Source of the DNA: Rikenellaceae bacterium
GTDB lineage: Bacteria > Bacteroidota > Bacteroidia > Bacteroidales > UBA932
Assembly (NCBI GenBank): GCA_900769145.1
Contig: CAAGFN010000159.1
Location: 1 to 27,321 of the forward strand
Direction of reading: 5' to 3'
Length of the DNA stretch: 27,321 bases
The notes under the pieces were generated by a model that saw only the letters and a list, made by a program, of their open reading frames with translations, made no database searches and was not told where the DNA came from. Shown one piece after another: positions 1-7,794 of the stretch (within the stretch, counting starts at the first letter, position 1; every line of letters starts with the position of its first letter). The translations under genes were made by a program, and so were the position numbers.

Positions 1-216
1 GACCCGAAGGGCCCTCAGGAGGGAGAGGAATATGTGGTGAGAGGAGGCTATTATGCAAGTGATGCTGCAGACCTCCGTTGTGCCGCAAGAGCGCATACCG
101 AACACGCCGCATGGCTCAGGACCGACCCGCAGAACCCGAAGAGTATCTGGTGGTATTCCGATTTCAAGGGAATCGGCTTCAGGGTTGTGTGTGAGGTGCC
201 GGAAAGCCTTGAATAA
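1..216 (+). CDS. C-terminal end of a formylglycine-generating-enzyme-like (FGE/SUMF1) domain protein, 5' truncated by window
   Basis: An open frame enters from the left edge in frame 1 and ends at a TAA. The 71 visible residues begin DPKGPQEGEEYVVRGG and end around WYSDFKGIGFRVVCEVPE. The GPxxG...RGG block, the LRCAAR segment and the closing GFRVV are the C-terminal hallmarks of the FGE-sulfatase/SUMF1 fold, used by sulfatase-activating enzymes and by many Bacteroidetes envelope proteins, including GldK-like gliding proteins, that carry the fold without the enzyme activity. The active-site cysteines would lie upstream of or near the edge and cannot be judged, so no enzymatic role is claimed. 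The next gene starts about 28 bp downstream on the same strand without a visible terminator, so the two are probably co-transcribed. Confidence 0.75.
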   Translation, partial: DPKGPQEGEEYVVRGGYYASDAADLRCAARAHTEHAAWLRTDPQNPKSIWWYSDFKGIGFRVVCEVPESLE

Positions 217-244
217 CAGAAATATAAATAATAACATTACAACT

Positions 245-1594
245 ATGGAAAAGAACAAGATGAACAGAAGAGACTTCCTCCAGAGATCCACAATCCTGGG
301 AGTAGGCAGCATTGTGGGCGTGTCAGCCCTCGCTTCCGCCTGCAAGGGACCGAAATATGTCCCGCTCAGGAAACCGGAGGATTACTATATTCCGGAACTC
401 CCGGACAAGGCCATATCCGGCAAGGAAATAAAGGTCGGAGTAATCGGTTGCGGAGGACGCGGCTCCGGTGCCATCCAGAACCTGTTTGATGCGGCTGACG
501 GAATAAAGCTGACCGCTCTCGGCGACGTTTTCCCTGACAGGCTCGAAGGCCTCAGGAAAATGGCTGCGGAGAAACTTGGCCAGGAAGTACCCGACGAGAA
601 CTGCTTCATCGGCTTCGATGCATATCAGAAAGTCATTGACTCGGGCGTGGACATGATAATTGACACCACCCCTCCTGTATTCAGGCCGGACCATTTCAAA
701 TATGCGGTCCAGAAAGGCGTGCATTCCTTCCTTGAGAAGCCGGTGGCCGTGGATGCCAAAGGTTACAGGACAGTCATGGCTGCGGCAAAGCAGGCCCAGG
801 CCAAGGGTCTCTGCGTAGTCTGCGGAACCCAGCGTCACCACCAGCGCCCATACGTCGAGGCTTTCCGGAAGATTCAGGAAGGTTATATAGGTGAAATCAC
901 CGGCGGCAACGTGTATTGGAACCAGGGAATGCTCTGGTACAGGAACCGTGAGAAGGGCTGGAGCGATATGGAATGGATGATCCGCGACTGGGTGAACTGG
1001 AAATGGCTCTCCGGAGACCACATCGTGGAGCAGCACGTTCATAACATTGACGTATTCCTCTGGATGTCAGGCTATAAGGTTGCCAAGGCTACAGGCTTCG
1101 GAGCCCGTCACCGTCGCATCACCGGAGACCAGTACGACCAGTTCAGCATTGACTTCGAGATGGAGAACGGAGTGCATCTCCACAGTATGTGCCGCCAGAT
1201 TGACGGCTGCGCCAATGCGGTAGGCGAGATTATCTACGGTACCAAGGGCTCCTGGAACAGTTTCGACCACGAAATCAAGGATTTGGAAGGCAATGTCGTA
1301 TGGAAATTCGACAAGGAGAAGGCCGAGGCTGACTTCAAGCAGCACAATCCATACGTTCTCGAACACGTTGACCTCGTGAACCATATCCGCAAAGGCGAGC
1401 CTATCGACGAGGCTACGGCCTGTGCAATGTCCACCCTCGCAGGTGTGATGGGAAGGACCTCAGCCTACACCGGTGATACGGTGACATGGGATGACATGAG
1501 CCAGTCCGGGCAGAACTATCTTCCGGAGAAACTGGAAATCGGTCCGGTCGATATGTCAGGCTACACAGTTCAGGTACCGGGAAAAGCCAAGTAA
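245..1594 (+). CDS. Tat-exported Gfo/Idh/MocA family oxidoreductase lipoprotein
   Basis: A 449-residue protein read from the ATG at 245; an in-frame ATG at 260 is an alternative. The N terminus carries NRRDFLQRS followed by a hydrophobic stretch and the lipobox-like LASAC, i.e. a twin-arginine signal with a probable lipoprotein cysteine. The Rossmann NAD(P)-binding loop GCGGRG is at residues 68-73, the family EKP motif at 164-166 (Lys165 is the usual catalytic or structural lysine) and the substrate-side QHVHNID motif at 263-269. Tat export fits an enzyme folded around a nicotinamide cofactor before secretion, as in glucose-fructose oxidoreductase. The substrate is unknown, probably a sugar or sugar derivative. 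It abuts the TIM-barrel gene (2 bp gap). The leader is A/T-rich with no Shine-Dalgarno sequence, normal for Bacteroidetes. In-frame codons reach back to position 53, but the Tat signal decides the later start. Confidence 0.9.
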   Translation: MEKNKMNRRDFLQRSTILGVGSIVGVSALASACKGPKYVPLRKPEDYYIPELPDKAISGKEIKVGVIGCGGRGSGAIQNLFDAADGIKLTALGDVFPDRLEGLRKMAAEKLGQEVPDENCFIGFDAYQKVIDSGVDMIIDTTPPVFRPDHFKYAVQKGVHSFLEKPVAVDAKGYRTVMAAAKQAQAKGLCVVCGTQRHHQRPYVEAFRKIQEGYIGEITGGNVYWNQGMLWYRNREKGWSDMEWMIRDWVNWKWLSGDHIVEQHVHNIDVFLWMSGYKVAKATGFGARHRRITGDQYDQFSIDFEMENGVHLHSMCRQIDGCANAVGEIIYGTKGSWNSFDHEIKDLEGNVVWKFDKEKAEADFKQHNPYVLEHVDLVNHIRKGEPIDEATACAMSTLAGVMGRTSAYTGDTVTWDDMSQSGQNYLPEKLEIGPVDMSGYTVQVPGKAK

Positions 1595-1596
1595 TC

Positions 1597-2505
1597 ATGG
1601 ACAGAAGAAGTTTTCTTGGCAGCGCCGCGGCAGGAATCGCCGGGGCAGCCATCCTTTCCACCCCGGCCGGGATTCTTACATCCTGTGCCACTGGGACTCG
1701 CAGGAATAATTCCCCGGAACTGAAACTTTCCTTCCAGGAAGGAACTGCCCCGGGAGAGAGTCTCAATGAGAAGTTTGACTATATGGAGAAGCTTGGGATA
1801 GTCGGCTTCGAGCCGCACGGAAAACAGCTTCTCAAGAGGGCTGAGGAATACAGGCAGGCCCTCAAAGGCAGAAATATCAAGGTTTCCGCAATATGTGCAG
1901 GCTTTGACGGATTTATCCTTGCGGAGGATCCGGCAGCCAAGGCCTCGTTTGACTCATCAATGCGCGAGATAATTGCCGCTGCGGGTGAAATCGGTTCCAC
2001 GGGCGTGATTATGGTGCCTGCCTTCAATGGCCAGAAACCATGCATGCCCCACACGATGGAGACCAGGGATTATCTCTGCGAGCAGCTTCACGAACTCGGT
2101 GAGTATGCATTGAAACATAACACGACTGTGATTCTGGAGCCGTTGAACAGGAAGGAGGCATTCTACCTCCGTCTTGTTTCAGATGCCGCCGCCATCTGCC
2201 GTGATGCCGACAGCGAGGGAGTAAGGTGCATGGGCGACTTCTGGCACATGCAGGAGGAGACCTCTGATTATGCGGCCTTCATTTCCGCCGGAAAATATCT
2301 CCAGCACGTCCACGTAGCCAGCCGCGGAAGACGCAAAATGCCAGGCGAGGACGGGGAACTGGACAATTACACTGATGGTATGAGGGCATTGAAAGAGCTT
2401 GATTACCAGAACTATATCAGTTTCGAATGCGGAGCGGCCGGAGAGAGGGAGATTGTAGTTCCTGCCGCCGTCGAACTTCTTCGCTCACAATGGGAACAGG
2501 CTTGA
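1597..2505 (+). CDS. Tat-exported sugar phosphate isomerase/epimerase-like TIM-barrel lipoprotein
   Basis: A 302-residue protein starting two bases after the previous stop. The N terminus MDRRSFLG plus a hydrophobic core ending LTSC indicates a Tat signal with a lipobox. The remainder resembles the xylose-isomerase-like TIM barrel (AP-endonuclease-2 superfamily; hydroxypyruvate isomerase, IolE/IolI type). Candidate metal ligands in the usual order are Glu181 in ILEPLN, Asp214 and His217 in GDFWHM, His237/His239 in QHVHV and Glu277 in SFECG. A divalent-metal isomerase, epimerase or lyase acting on the keto-sugar product of the neighbouring oxidoreductase is a reasonable inference; such pairs occur in 3-keto-glycoside pathways of gut Bacteroidetes. 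The exact reaction cannot be read from sequence. The last 16 bases overlap the start of the cytochrome c biogenesis gene, suggesting translational coupling. Confidence 0.85.
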   Translation: MDRRSFLGSAAAGIAGAAILSTPAGILTSCATGTRRNNSPELKLSFQEGTAPGESLNEKFDYMEKLGIVGFEPHGKQLLKRAEEYRQALKGRNIKVSAICAGFDGFILAEDPAAKASFDSSMREIIAAAGEIGSTGVIMVPAFNGQKPCMPHTMETRDYLCEQLHELGEYALKHNTTVILEPLNRKEAFYLRLVSDAAAICRDADSEGVRCMGDFWHMQEETSDYAAFISAGKYLQHVHVASRGRRKMPGEDGELDNYTDGMRALKELDYQNYISFECGAAGEREIVVPAAVELLRSQWEQA

Positions 2506-4400
2506 TCAGGAAAACTCCATTCCTCCTGCTGGCGCTTCTGGTAGTCCTTCTTGTAGTTGCGTCAGTAGCTGGGGCATTGGAGGGGAATGATTTCGCCGGA
2601 ACATATTTTTATCGGGCACCGTACACGGTCATCCTCTGGGGAGCCGTAGCGGTGTCCGCTTTCTGTCTGATTGCATTTTCCCGGCTGAAACTGCCAGCAT
2701 TGCTCATTCACATCGCCTTCGGCCTTATTCTGGCCGGGGCGGCGACTACTTTCGTGACCGGGCGGCACGGGACAATCCACCTGCGGGAAGGGGAGTCCAC
2801 AGATATTCTCATCACAGGCAATGGCCATGAAAAATTGCCGTTCAGCATTGGCCTGAAGGAGTTCAATGTGGAATATTACGAAGGGACGGAATCACCCCGC
2901 GACTATGTCAGCACGATGGTTACCGAAGGGGCGGCCGAAGCCCGGGTGTCAATGAATAAAGTCCTGAAATACAATGGCTACCGCTTCTGCCAGGCGGGCT
3001 ATGACAATGATGGAGGCGGGGCGACTTACTCCGTGAGCCGGGATGTGGCCGGGATTGCCGTGACTTATTCAGGATACATATTGCTGCTGATAGGTTTCCT
3101 GTCCTTCTTCTTCCAGAAGAGGAGCGGTTTCAGGAGGCATCTGGAGGCATTGTCGAAGTTGTCGGCTGTAATGCTCCTGCTTGTGGCGGGGACCGGACCG
3201 GCCAAGGCTCAGGAAATTGACCCTGAACTGGTCGAGGAGCCGGTCAGGGAAGTCATCACCATACCGGAGGCGGAGGCCGGGAATGCCGGACGTATCTATG
3301 TTATGCACGGCGGCCGGGTTTGTCCGTTCGGCGAGATAGCCGGGAAGAATGCTCTCCGGGACGGGAAAGTCAGTCTTGAAACGCTCTGGAAGATAGCCTA
3401 CAACGGCGAGTCACCTTCTGAAATGGAAACTGTCCTGTTCGAGGGCAGCCTGGCCCGGATTATGAGTTCAGCTGAAAACCGTGACTGGGACAGTTTCAAT
3501 ATGGCCGTGGACAGGCTTGTGGAGTATCAGGAGGCCAAAATCTTCGCAAGCCGCAGGGGAAATAAAGACGATATCGGAAGGCTGTATGAAGCGACAGACT
3601 TCAATCTCGCCGTCGCACTGCTCTGCCTGCTGGCCGGACTGCTGGGGATTTACGGCAGCATTGGCGGAAAACTTCAGGGGAGACTGTCCCGGGCCTGTCT
3701 TGGCATTGTGCAGATTGCCGCATTGATTTATTTGATAATCAGGTTTGTACTTGGGTGGAGGATGTCCGGATTCATCCCTCTGACGGATGGATGCGGGTCC
3801 ATGCAGTTCCTCTCTCTCTGTTCCTGCCTGGCGGCATTGTTGTGCACTGTGGACAAGAGGTGCCGGTGGGCCTCGTCCGCCCTGCTGCTTCTCGCCGGGG
3901 CAGCCCTTCTCGTGGCAATGATGAGCAATGCCGGGGCCAATGCAGGCAAGCCGGCTCCTGTGCTGGACTCTCCGCTGCTATGCGTGCATGTGATGCTCGT
4001 AATGATAGCCTATATGCTTTTCGGCCTGATGGCTATCGGAGGGGCTACAGCATTGATACTCAATGCGAAATCCGACAGGAACCCCGGACTTGCGGTGGAC
4101 AGGCTCTGGCACATTGACTCGGTCATACTGTATTTTGCGGTATTCCTTCTGGCCGCCGGGATATTCACCGGGGCGGTCTGGGCCAATATGTCCTGGGGCC
4201 GTTACTGGGGCTGGGACCCGAAGGAGACCTGGGCACTCATCACCTTGCTCGTCTATTCTTTCGGCCTGCATCAGAACTCATTGAAAACAATGCGCAGGCC
4301 GATTGCCTTCCACGTTTTCACGCTTCTCGCATTCGCCTGCGTATTAATGACTTATTTCGGTGTGAACTACCTCCTTGGAGGGCTTCACAGCTATGCCTGA
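2490..4400 (+). CDS. ccsA: Cytochrome c biogenesis membrane protein, ResB-like part fused to CcsA
   Basis: A 636-residue polytopic protein. The ATG at 2490 is chosen because it is followed directly by a hydrophobic segment (LIRKTPFLLLALLVVLL); the longer frame from 2427 would add a charged, unlikely leader. The N-terminal third has three or four membrane segments and a soluble domain like the ResB/Ccs1 partner. A second hydrophobic stretch ending AKAQE lies near residue 250. The C-terminal half is CcsA: a WWD haem-handling motif at about 569-576 (WGRYWGWD, then PKETW), His500 in a membrane helix, and the typical C terminus GVNYLLGGLHSYA. CcsBA proteins export haem across the inner membrane and attach it to CxxCH apocytochromes. 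At 636 residues it is short for a full fusion, which commonly approaches 1000 in Bacteroidetes. I saw no CxxCH cytochrome among the products here. Its overlap with the TIM-barrel gene ties it to that operon. The gene symbol covers the CcsA half only. Confidence 0.85.
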   Translation: MGTGLIRKTPFLLLALLVVLLVVASVAGALEGNDFAGTYFYRAPYTVILWGAVAVSAFCLIAFSRLKLPALLIHIAFGLILAGAATTFVTGRHGTIHLREGESTDILITGNGHEKLPFSIGLKEFNVEYYEGTESPRDYVSTMVTEGAAEARVSMNKVLKYNGYRFCQAGYDNDGGGATYSVSRDVAGIAVTYSGYILLLIGFLSFFFQKRSGFRRHLEALSKLSAVMLLLVAGTGPAKAQEIDPELVEEPVREVITIPEAEAGNAGRIYVMHGGRVCPFGEIAGKNALRDGKVSLETLWKIAYNGESPSEMETVLFEGSLARIMSSAENRDWDSFNMAVDRLVEYQEAKIFASRRGNKDDIGRLYEATDFNLAVALLCLLAGLLGIYGSIGGKLQGRLSRACLGIVQIAALIYLIIRFVLGWRMSGFIPLTDGCGSMQFLSLCSCLAALLCTVDKRCRWASSALLLLAGAALLVAMMSNAGANAGKPAPVLDSPLLCVHVMLVMIAYMLFGLMAIGGATALILNAKSDRNPGLAVDRLWHIDSVILYFAVFLLAAGIFTGAVWANMSWGRYWGWDPKETWALITLLVYSFGLHQNSLKTMRRPIAFHVFTLLAFACVLMTYFGVNYLLGGLHSYA

Positions 4401-4409
4401 ACCTCTTTT

Positions 4410-5876
4410 TCAGAATCCGATAATCGGCCTGGTGGTCCTGAGGTCGTGACGTTTGCCAATGCTGAATGACATTCCGAAGTTGAGCTGCATCCTGAGTTTG
4501 CCGTAAGGATAAGGGATGTTCGGTTCGGCTGCCTTGGCGAACTTGGTCATCAGGTAGTCTGATCCGATGAAGAAGTTGAATCCTTTCGGGTGCAGGCCGA
4601 GAATGAATCCGAAACCGCTGCCGAATGAGGAAAGAGCTCCGTTCACGCTCATTGAGAACCAGTTGCAAGGCTTGAGGTTGGCGTACAGCCTGTTGCTGGT
4701 CTTGGTGTAAGGCCCATTGAAAGTGGTTGATGACAACAATCCGACGCTGAGGCCATCGTAGAACGGCATTGTGTATTCTACACCTGCATTCAATGTGCAG
4801 GCCAGCATATCGCTCCTCTTTCCGTCCGTGGATGTCCTCCGGAACTCATACAGTTCAGAAAGCCCATCGCCGAGGGAGTTGAACTGCTCGTCAATGCTGT
4901 TTTCGTTGTCTCCTTCGAGGGCAATACCTTCAAATCCGTCGAATACCCAGCCTTTCTCCCCGGTCTCTGCCAGGGTGCTGTTTTTCCAGGAAATGAAACC
5001 GAGGTCGCAGATGGCAAGCGAGAACCTCAGGCCTCTGATAAGTTCGAAGTCGGCTCCGAGGTCCAGGGCTGCGCCATAGCCGGAGATGATTCTGTCGTAT
5101 GACCAGCGGTCAACTGTACCAATGTTTTTGAAATCAATGAGGTCGTTGTCCTCCGGTGATTCCGCTGTTCCGCTTTCTCCCTTTGTCTTTATGTCAATGA
5201 ATCCGCAAGAAGCGGCGATGGAGCCGTTGGAATGCACTGACCATTGGTCGCCGGTCATTTCTACCCTCATTTTGTCCACCCGGGCATCCACGTCGGCAAG
5301 TCCTGCCAGTATTTTGAGCCGCGCTCCTACATTGACCCTGTCCGCAATCTTTCTGGAATAGCCGAAAGCCAGTTCCAGCCTTGCGTTTCCGCCGACGGCC
5401 AAGTTAGATATGTCGTAGTACTGGGATTTTCCCGGATTCTTTACAAACTCGAAAAGTTCATAAGGGAGATTGGCTGTAACGTCCGCCTTGATATTTGCAT
5501 CGAAGCTGAAGAACCCGTTCTTGCCCCAGATACCCAAGGTGAGAAGCGACGCTGAGGTATTGACATTCAGCCTGTTATTGCTTTTCAGCCCGCCAAGGAA
5601 TCTGGAAGCCGGAATTTCCGGGCTCATGAACGTGGTGAGCTGCCCGTCGGCGGTCGGGAAAAGGAAGGTGTTCACTCCCATATTGGAGTTCAATCCCAAT
5701 CCGAAGCCTCCCAGGGCAGGAAGCGAGAAGAAACTGCGTTCGGTTGCGAATGCGGGGTTGAAACCCCTCCTCATATTGTATCCGTCGAGGAAGTAGGCTG
5801 ACTGCAATGCTGTCTGGGCATTTATTGATGACAATGTCAGGACAATGCCGGCCAATATTGTTATGATTTTTTTCAT
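4410..5876 (-). CDS. DUF5723 family predicted outer-membrane beta-barrel protein
   Basis: A 488-residue protein with a Sec signal peptide (MKKIITILAGIVLTLSSINAQ, cleavage near AQ). The mature start, with SAYFLDGYNMRRGFNPA, then SFFSLPALGGFGLGLNSN, alternating amphipathic strands throughout and the C terminus ending RPIIGF, matches the DUF5723 family as I know it from Bacteroidales. The composition suggests an outer-membrane barrel related to PorV/FadL-like proteins; function is unknown. It converges on the ccsA-like gene with a 9-bp gap and no convincing terminator. It follows the upstream lipoprotein gene by 3 bp, so the two form one minus-strand operon. Confidence 0.8.
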   Translation of the reverse strand: MKKIITILAGIVLTLSSINAQTALQSAYFLDGYNMRRGFNPAFATERSFFSLPALGGFGLGLNSNMGVNTFLFPTADGQLTTFMSPEIPASRFLGGLKSNNRLNVNTSASLLTLGIWGKNGFFSFDANIKADVTANLPYELFEFVKNPGKSQYYDISNLAVGGNARLELAFGYSRKIADRVNVGARLKILAGLADVDARVDKMRVEMTGDQWSVHSNGSIAASCGFIDIKTKGESGTAESPEDNDLIDFKNIGTVDRWSYDRIISGYGAALDLGADFELIRGLRFSLAICDLGFISWKNSTLAETGEKGWVFDGFEGIALEGDNENSIDEQFNSLGDGLSELYEFRRTSTDGKRSDMLACTLNAGVEYTMPFYDGLSVGLLSSTTFNGPYTKTSNRLYANLKPCNWFSMSVNGALSSFGSGFGFILGLHPKGFNFFIGSDYLMTKFAKAAEPNIPYPYGKLRMQLNFGMSFSIGKRHDLRTTRPIIGF

Positions 5877-5879
5877 GTC

Positions 5880-6500
5880 TTACAGTTCTATGTCCACCCT
5901 TCCCTGGAGACGGGCCTTTATGTTCATCAGTTTGACTCCCTGTGCAGGGTCGAGAGGGGTGCCGAGGAGGTCGCTGCCCGGAGCGTAGGACTCTATCAGC
6001 AGCCTGAGTCCATCCATGCGGGAAATGTCCCCGTTTCCGGTGACGATGATGGAAACAGCCGAGGTGGTCGGCTTTTCCAATGTCCCTGCCATGATTTCCA
6101 CGTTGAGGTCGGTACTTATCTCGGGTATCGTATTTCCCTCAATGTCAATGGCTACCGCCTTGAGGACGAATTTCATCGGCACGTGGTTCACGAAGTCGGC
6201 ATCCAGAGTCAGCCTGTCAATGTTGAATGTCACGTCATCTCCGTTGATGGTGTCGTTCCATCCCGTGATGTCGTAATTGTCGGTGGAGCGGTAATCCTCC
6301 TCCGGAGTGAATGGGAGATTGATGAGGTGGAGGAAATCCTCGACAAAAATCATCTCGGTGCTTCCGATAGGGGCGCTGATGTCGCCCTCGATGCACATTG
6401 TAGTGTCGATCTCCTTTGTGAGATCATAATCGGCGTTCATACAGGACGTCAAAGCTAGTGCCAGAATCGACAAAAGTAGGATAGACTTTCTGCGAAGCAT
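5880..6500 (-). CDS. Hypothetical lipoprotein, partner of the DUF5723 gene
   Basis: A 206-residue protein if the ATG at 6500 is used (MLRRKSILLLSILALALTSC), which gives a clean lipoprotein signal with lipobox LTSC. An upstream in-frame ATG at 6527 would add nine residues ahead of the signal and lies inside the predicted promoter, so I reject it. The mature protein is beta-rich with several acidic stretches (for example PEEDYRSTDN), and I do not recognise a family. It precedes the DUF5723 barrel gene by 3 bp and probably acts with it in the outer membrane. A divergent Bacteroidetes-type promoter lies just upstream. Confidence 0.75.
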   Translation of the reverse strand: MLRRKSILLLSILALALTSCMNADYDLTKEIDTTMCIEGDISAPIGSTEMIFVEDFLHLINLPFTPEEDYRSTDNYDITGWNDTINGDDVTFNIDRLTLDADFVNHVPMKFVLKAVAIDIEGNTIPEISTDLNVEIMAGTLEKPTTSAVSIIVTGNGDISRMDGLRLLIESYAPGSDLLGTPLDPAQGVKLMNIKARLQGRVDIEL

Positions 6501-6524
6501 ATAAGTAAATGTTAAGTTTCCCTG

Positions 6525-6555
6525 CAAAGGTATTGATTTTTATCATAATGGCGAA
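6525..6555 (-). promoter_or_regulatory. Bacteroidetes-type promoter for the lipoprotein/DUF5723 operon
   Basis: On the minus strand the sequence at 6532-6525 reads TACCTTTG, an exact match to the Bacteroidetes -7 element TAnnTTTG. Nineteen bases upstream (6555-6552) is TTCG, one mismatch from the -33 element TTTG. Transcription would begin just inside the A/T-rich leader ahead of the ATG at 6500. Confidence 0.6.
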
Positions 6556-6571
6556 ATAAATTGTATCTTTG
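6539..6571 (+). promoter_or_regulatory. Bacteroidetes-type promoter for the DUF418/flippase operon
   Basis: TATCTTTG at 6564-6571 matches the -7 element TAnnTTTG exactly. TTTA at 6539-6542, 21 bases upstream, is one mismatch from TTTG. The ATG at 6594 is about 22 bases downstream. This promoter interleaves with the minus-strand promoter in the same 93-bp divergent spacer, so the two operons may interfere or be co-regulated. Confidence 0.6.
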
Positions 6572-6593
6572 CGCCGCAAGAACTTGAACGGCT

Positions 6594-7778
6594 ATGACAA
6601 AGTACCATCCATCGGCTTTGCCGAACACCAGAATTGACGTGGCGGACGTCCTCAGGGGCATCGCCATCGGGGGAATTGTCCTCATACATTTCATCGAACA
6701 TCTGAATTTCTATGATTTTCCGGAGCCTTCAAGCCCGCTGATGGCCAGCATTGACAAGGGCGTTTGGGATACCGTATTCTTCCTGCTTGCCGGGAAGATG
6801 TATGCTATTTTTTCCCTGCTTTTCGGACTCAGCCTCTTCATACAGCATGACAACCAGGCCCAGAAGGGCGTGGACTTCAGGCCCAGGTTCGCCTGGAGAA
6901 TGGTGCTGCTGATGCTCTTCGGCATACTTGACCTGCTCTTCTTCAACGGGGACATCCTCTTCCTCTATGCGGTATGCGGTCTCCTTGTCCTGCCTCTTGT
7001 AAGGGCATCTGACAAACTCGTGGCAGGCATTGCCATTTTCCTGGCCCTTCAGCCCGTGGAGATTGTCAGCATTGTCATAGGCCTCTTCAATCCCGGGGCT
7101 GCCCCTCTCGACCTTGGTACCGGGGAACTTTTCGGAGCCATCCTGCCGGCCCAGCAGAGCGGCTCATTCCTCGATGTGGCCAAGGCGGACCTGATTTACG
7201 GTCTCCCGGTGAATTTCACCTGGGCCATAGAGAACGGCAGAATGACCCAGACGGTATTTCTCTTCCTTGCGGGCATGCTCATAGGCCGGAGAAGGCTGCT
7301 CTACGATGAGAATGGCAATGTTGACCTGTGGAAGAAGGTGCTGGGCATATCGGCTGTGGCACTTGTCGTGATACTTCCTCTCATCCCGCTTGCATCCGGC
7401 TGTGATGTGCCTATTGTCCGCAAGAGCCTCAATGTGATGCTTACAATGTGGCGCAACCTTGCCATGATGCTCATTATCATTTCCGGAGTAATTCTGCTGT
7501 TTTACCGGACCAGGTTCGGCAATGCCCTGCATGTCATCGCCCCTTACGGAAAAATGAGCCTTACACATTATATTGGCCAGTCGGTGGTCGGAGCCCTGCT
7601 TTTCTACGGCTGGGGATTCGGCCTCTACAAATATTGCGGACATACGGTCAGCCTCCTGATGGGTGCCGTCCTGGTGATACTCCAGTGCCTCTTCTCCCAT
7701 TGGTGGCTCCGTACCCACAGGCGCGGCCCTCTGGAGCAGCTCTGGAGCAATGCCACCTGGCTCGGTGCGAAGAAATAA
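6594..7778 (+). CDS. DUF418 family integral membrane protein (YeiB-like)
   Basis: A 394-residue membrane protein. The N-terminal motif RIDVADVLRGIAIGGIVLIH is the signature of the COG2311/DUF418 (YeiB) family, related to membrane acyltransferase-like proteins. About ten hydrophobic segments follow, including FLFLAGMLIGRR near the middle. The closing part (HYIGQSVVGALLFYGWGFGLY, then a C-terminal LWSNATW segment) is the DUF418 domain. The biochemical role of the family is not established; transport or acyl transfer at the inner membrane has been suggested. It precedes the flippase gene by 16 bp and is probably co-transcribed from the promoter at 6539-6571. Confidence 0.88.
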   Translation: MTKYHPSALPNTRIDVADVLRGIAIGGIVLIHFIEHLNFYDFPEPSSPLMASIDKGVWDTVFFLLAGKMYAIFSLLFGLSLFIQHDNQAQKGVDFRPRFAWRMVLLMLFGILDLLFFNGDILFLYAVCGLLVLPLVRASDKLVAGIAIFLALQPVEIVSIVIGLFNPGAAPLDLGTGELFGAILPAQQSGSFLDVAKADLIYGLPVNFTWAIENGRMTQTVFLFLAGMLIGRRRLLYDENGNVDLWKKVLGISAVALVVILPLIPLASGCDVPIVRKSLNVMLTMWRNLAMMLIIISGVILLFYRTRFGNALHVIAPYGKMSLTHYIGQSVVGALLFYGWGFGLYKYCGHTVSLLMGAVLVILQCLFSHWWLRTHRRGPLEQLWSNATWLGAKK

Positions 7779-7794
7779 ACTCTAGATTCAGACA

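Noticed and set aside
323..1042. Minus-strand open frame of 239 codons opposite the Gfo/Idh/MocA gene
   Set aside because: It overlaps a gene with clear motifs on the other strand and has no supporting features.
245..1594. GH109 alpha-N-acetylgalactosaminidase identity for the Gfo/Idh/MocA protein
   Set aside because: Length and Tat signal fit, but this sequence belongs to the broad HVHNID-type oxidoreductase group and I see no GH109-specific features.
4397..4413. Small CTGAA/TTCAG hairpin between the convergent ccsA-like and DUF5723 genes
   Set aside because: Only five base pairs, overlapping both stop regions; too weak to call a terminator.
7164..7718. Minus-strand open frame opposite the DUF418 gene, rich in His and Glu
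   Set aside because: The composition is that expected from the antisense of a membrane-protein gene; no start or family features.
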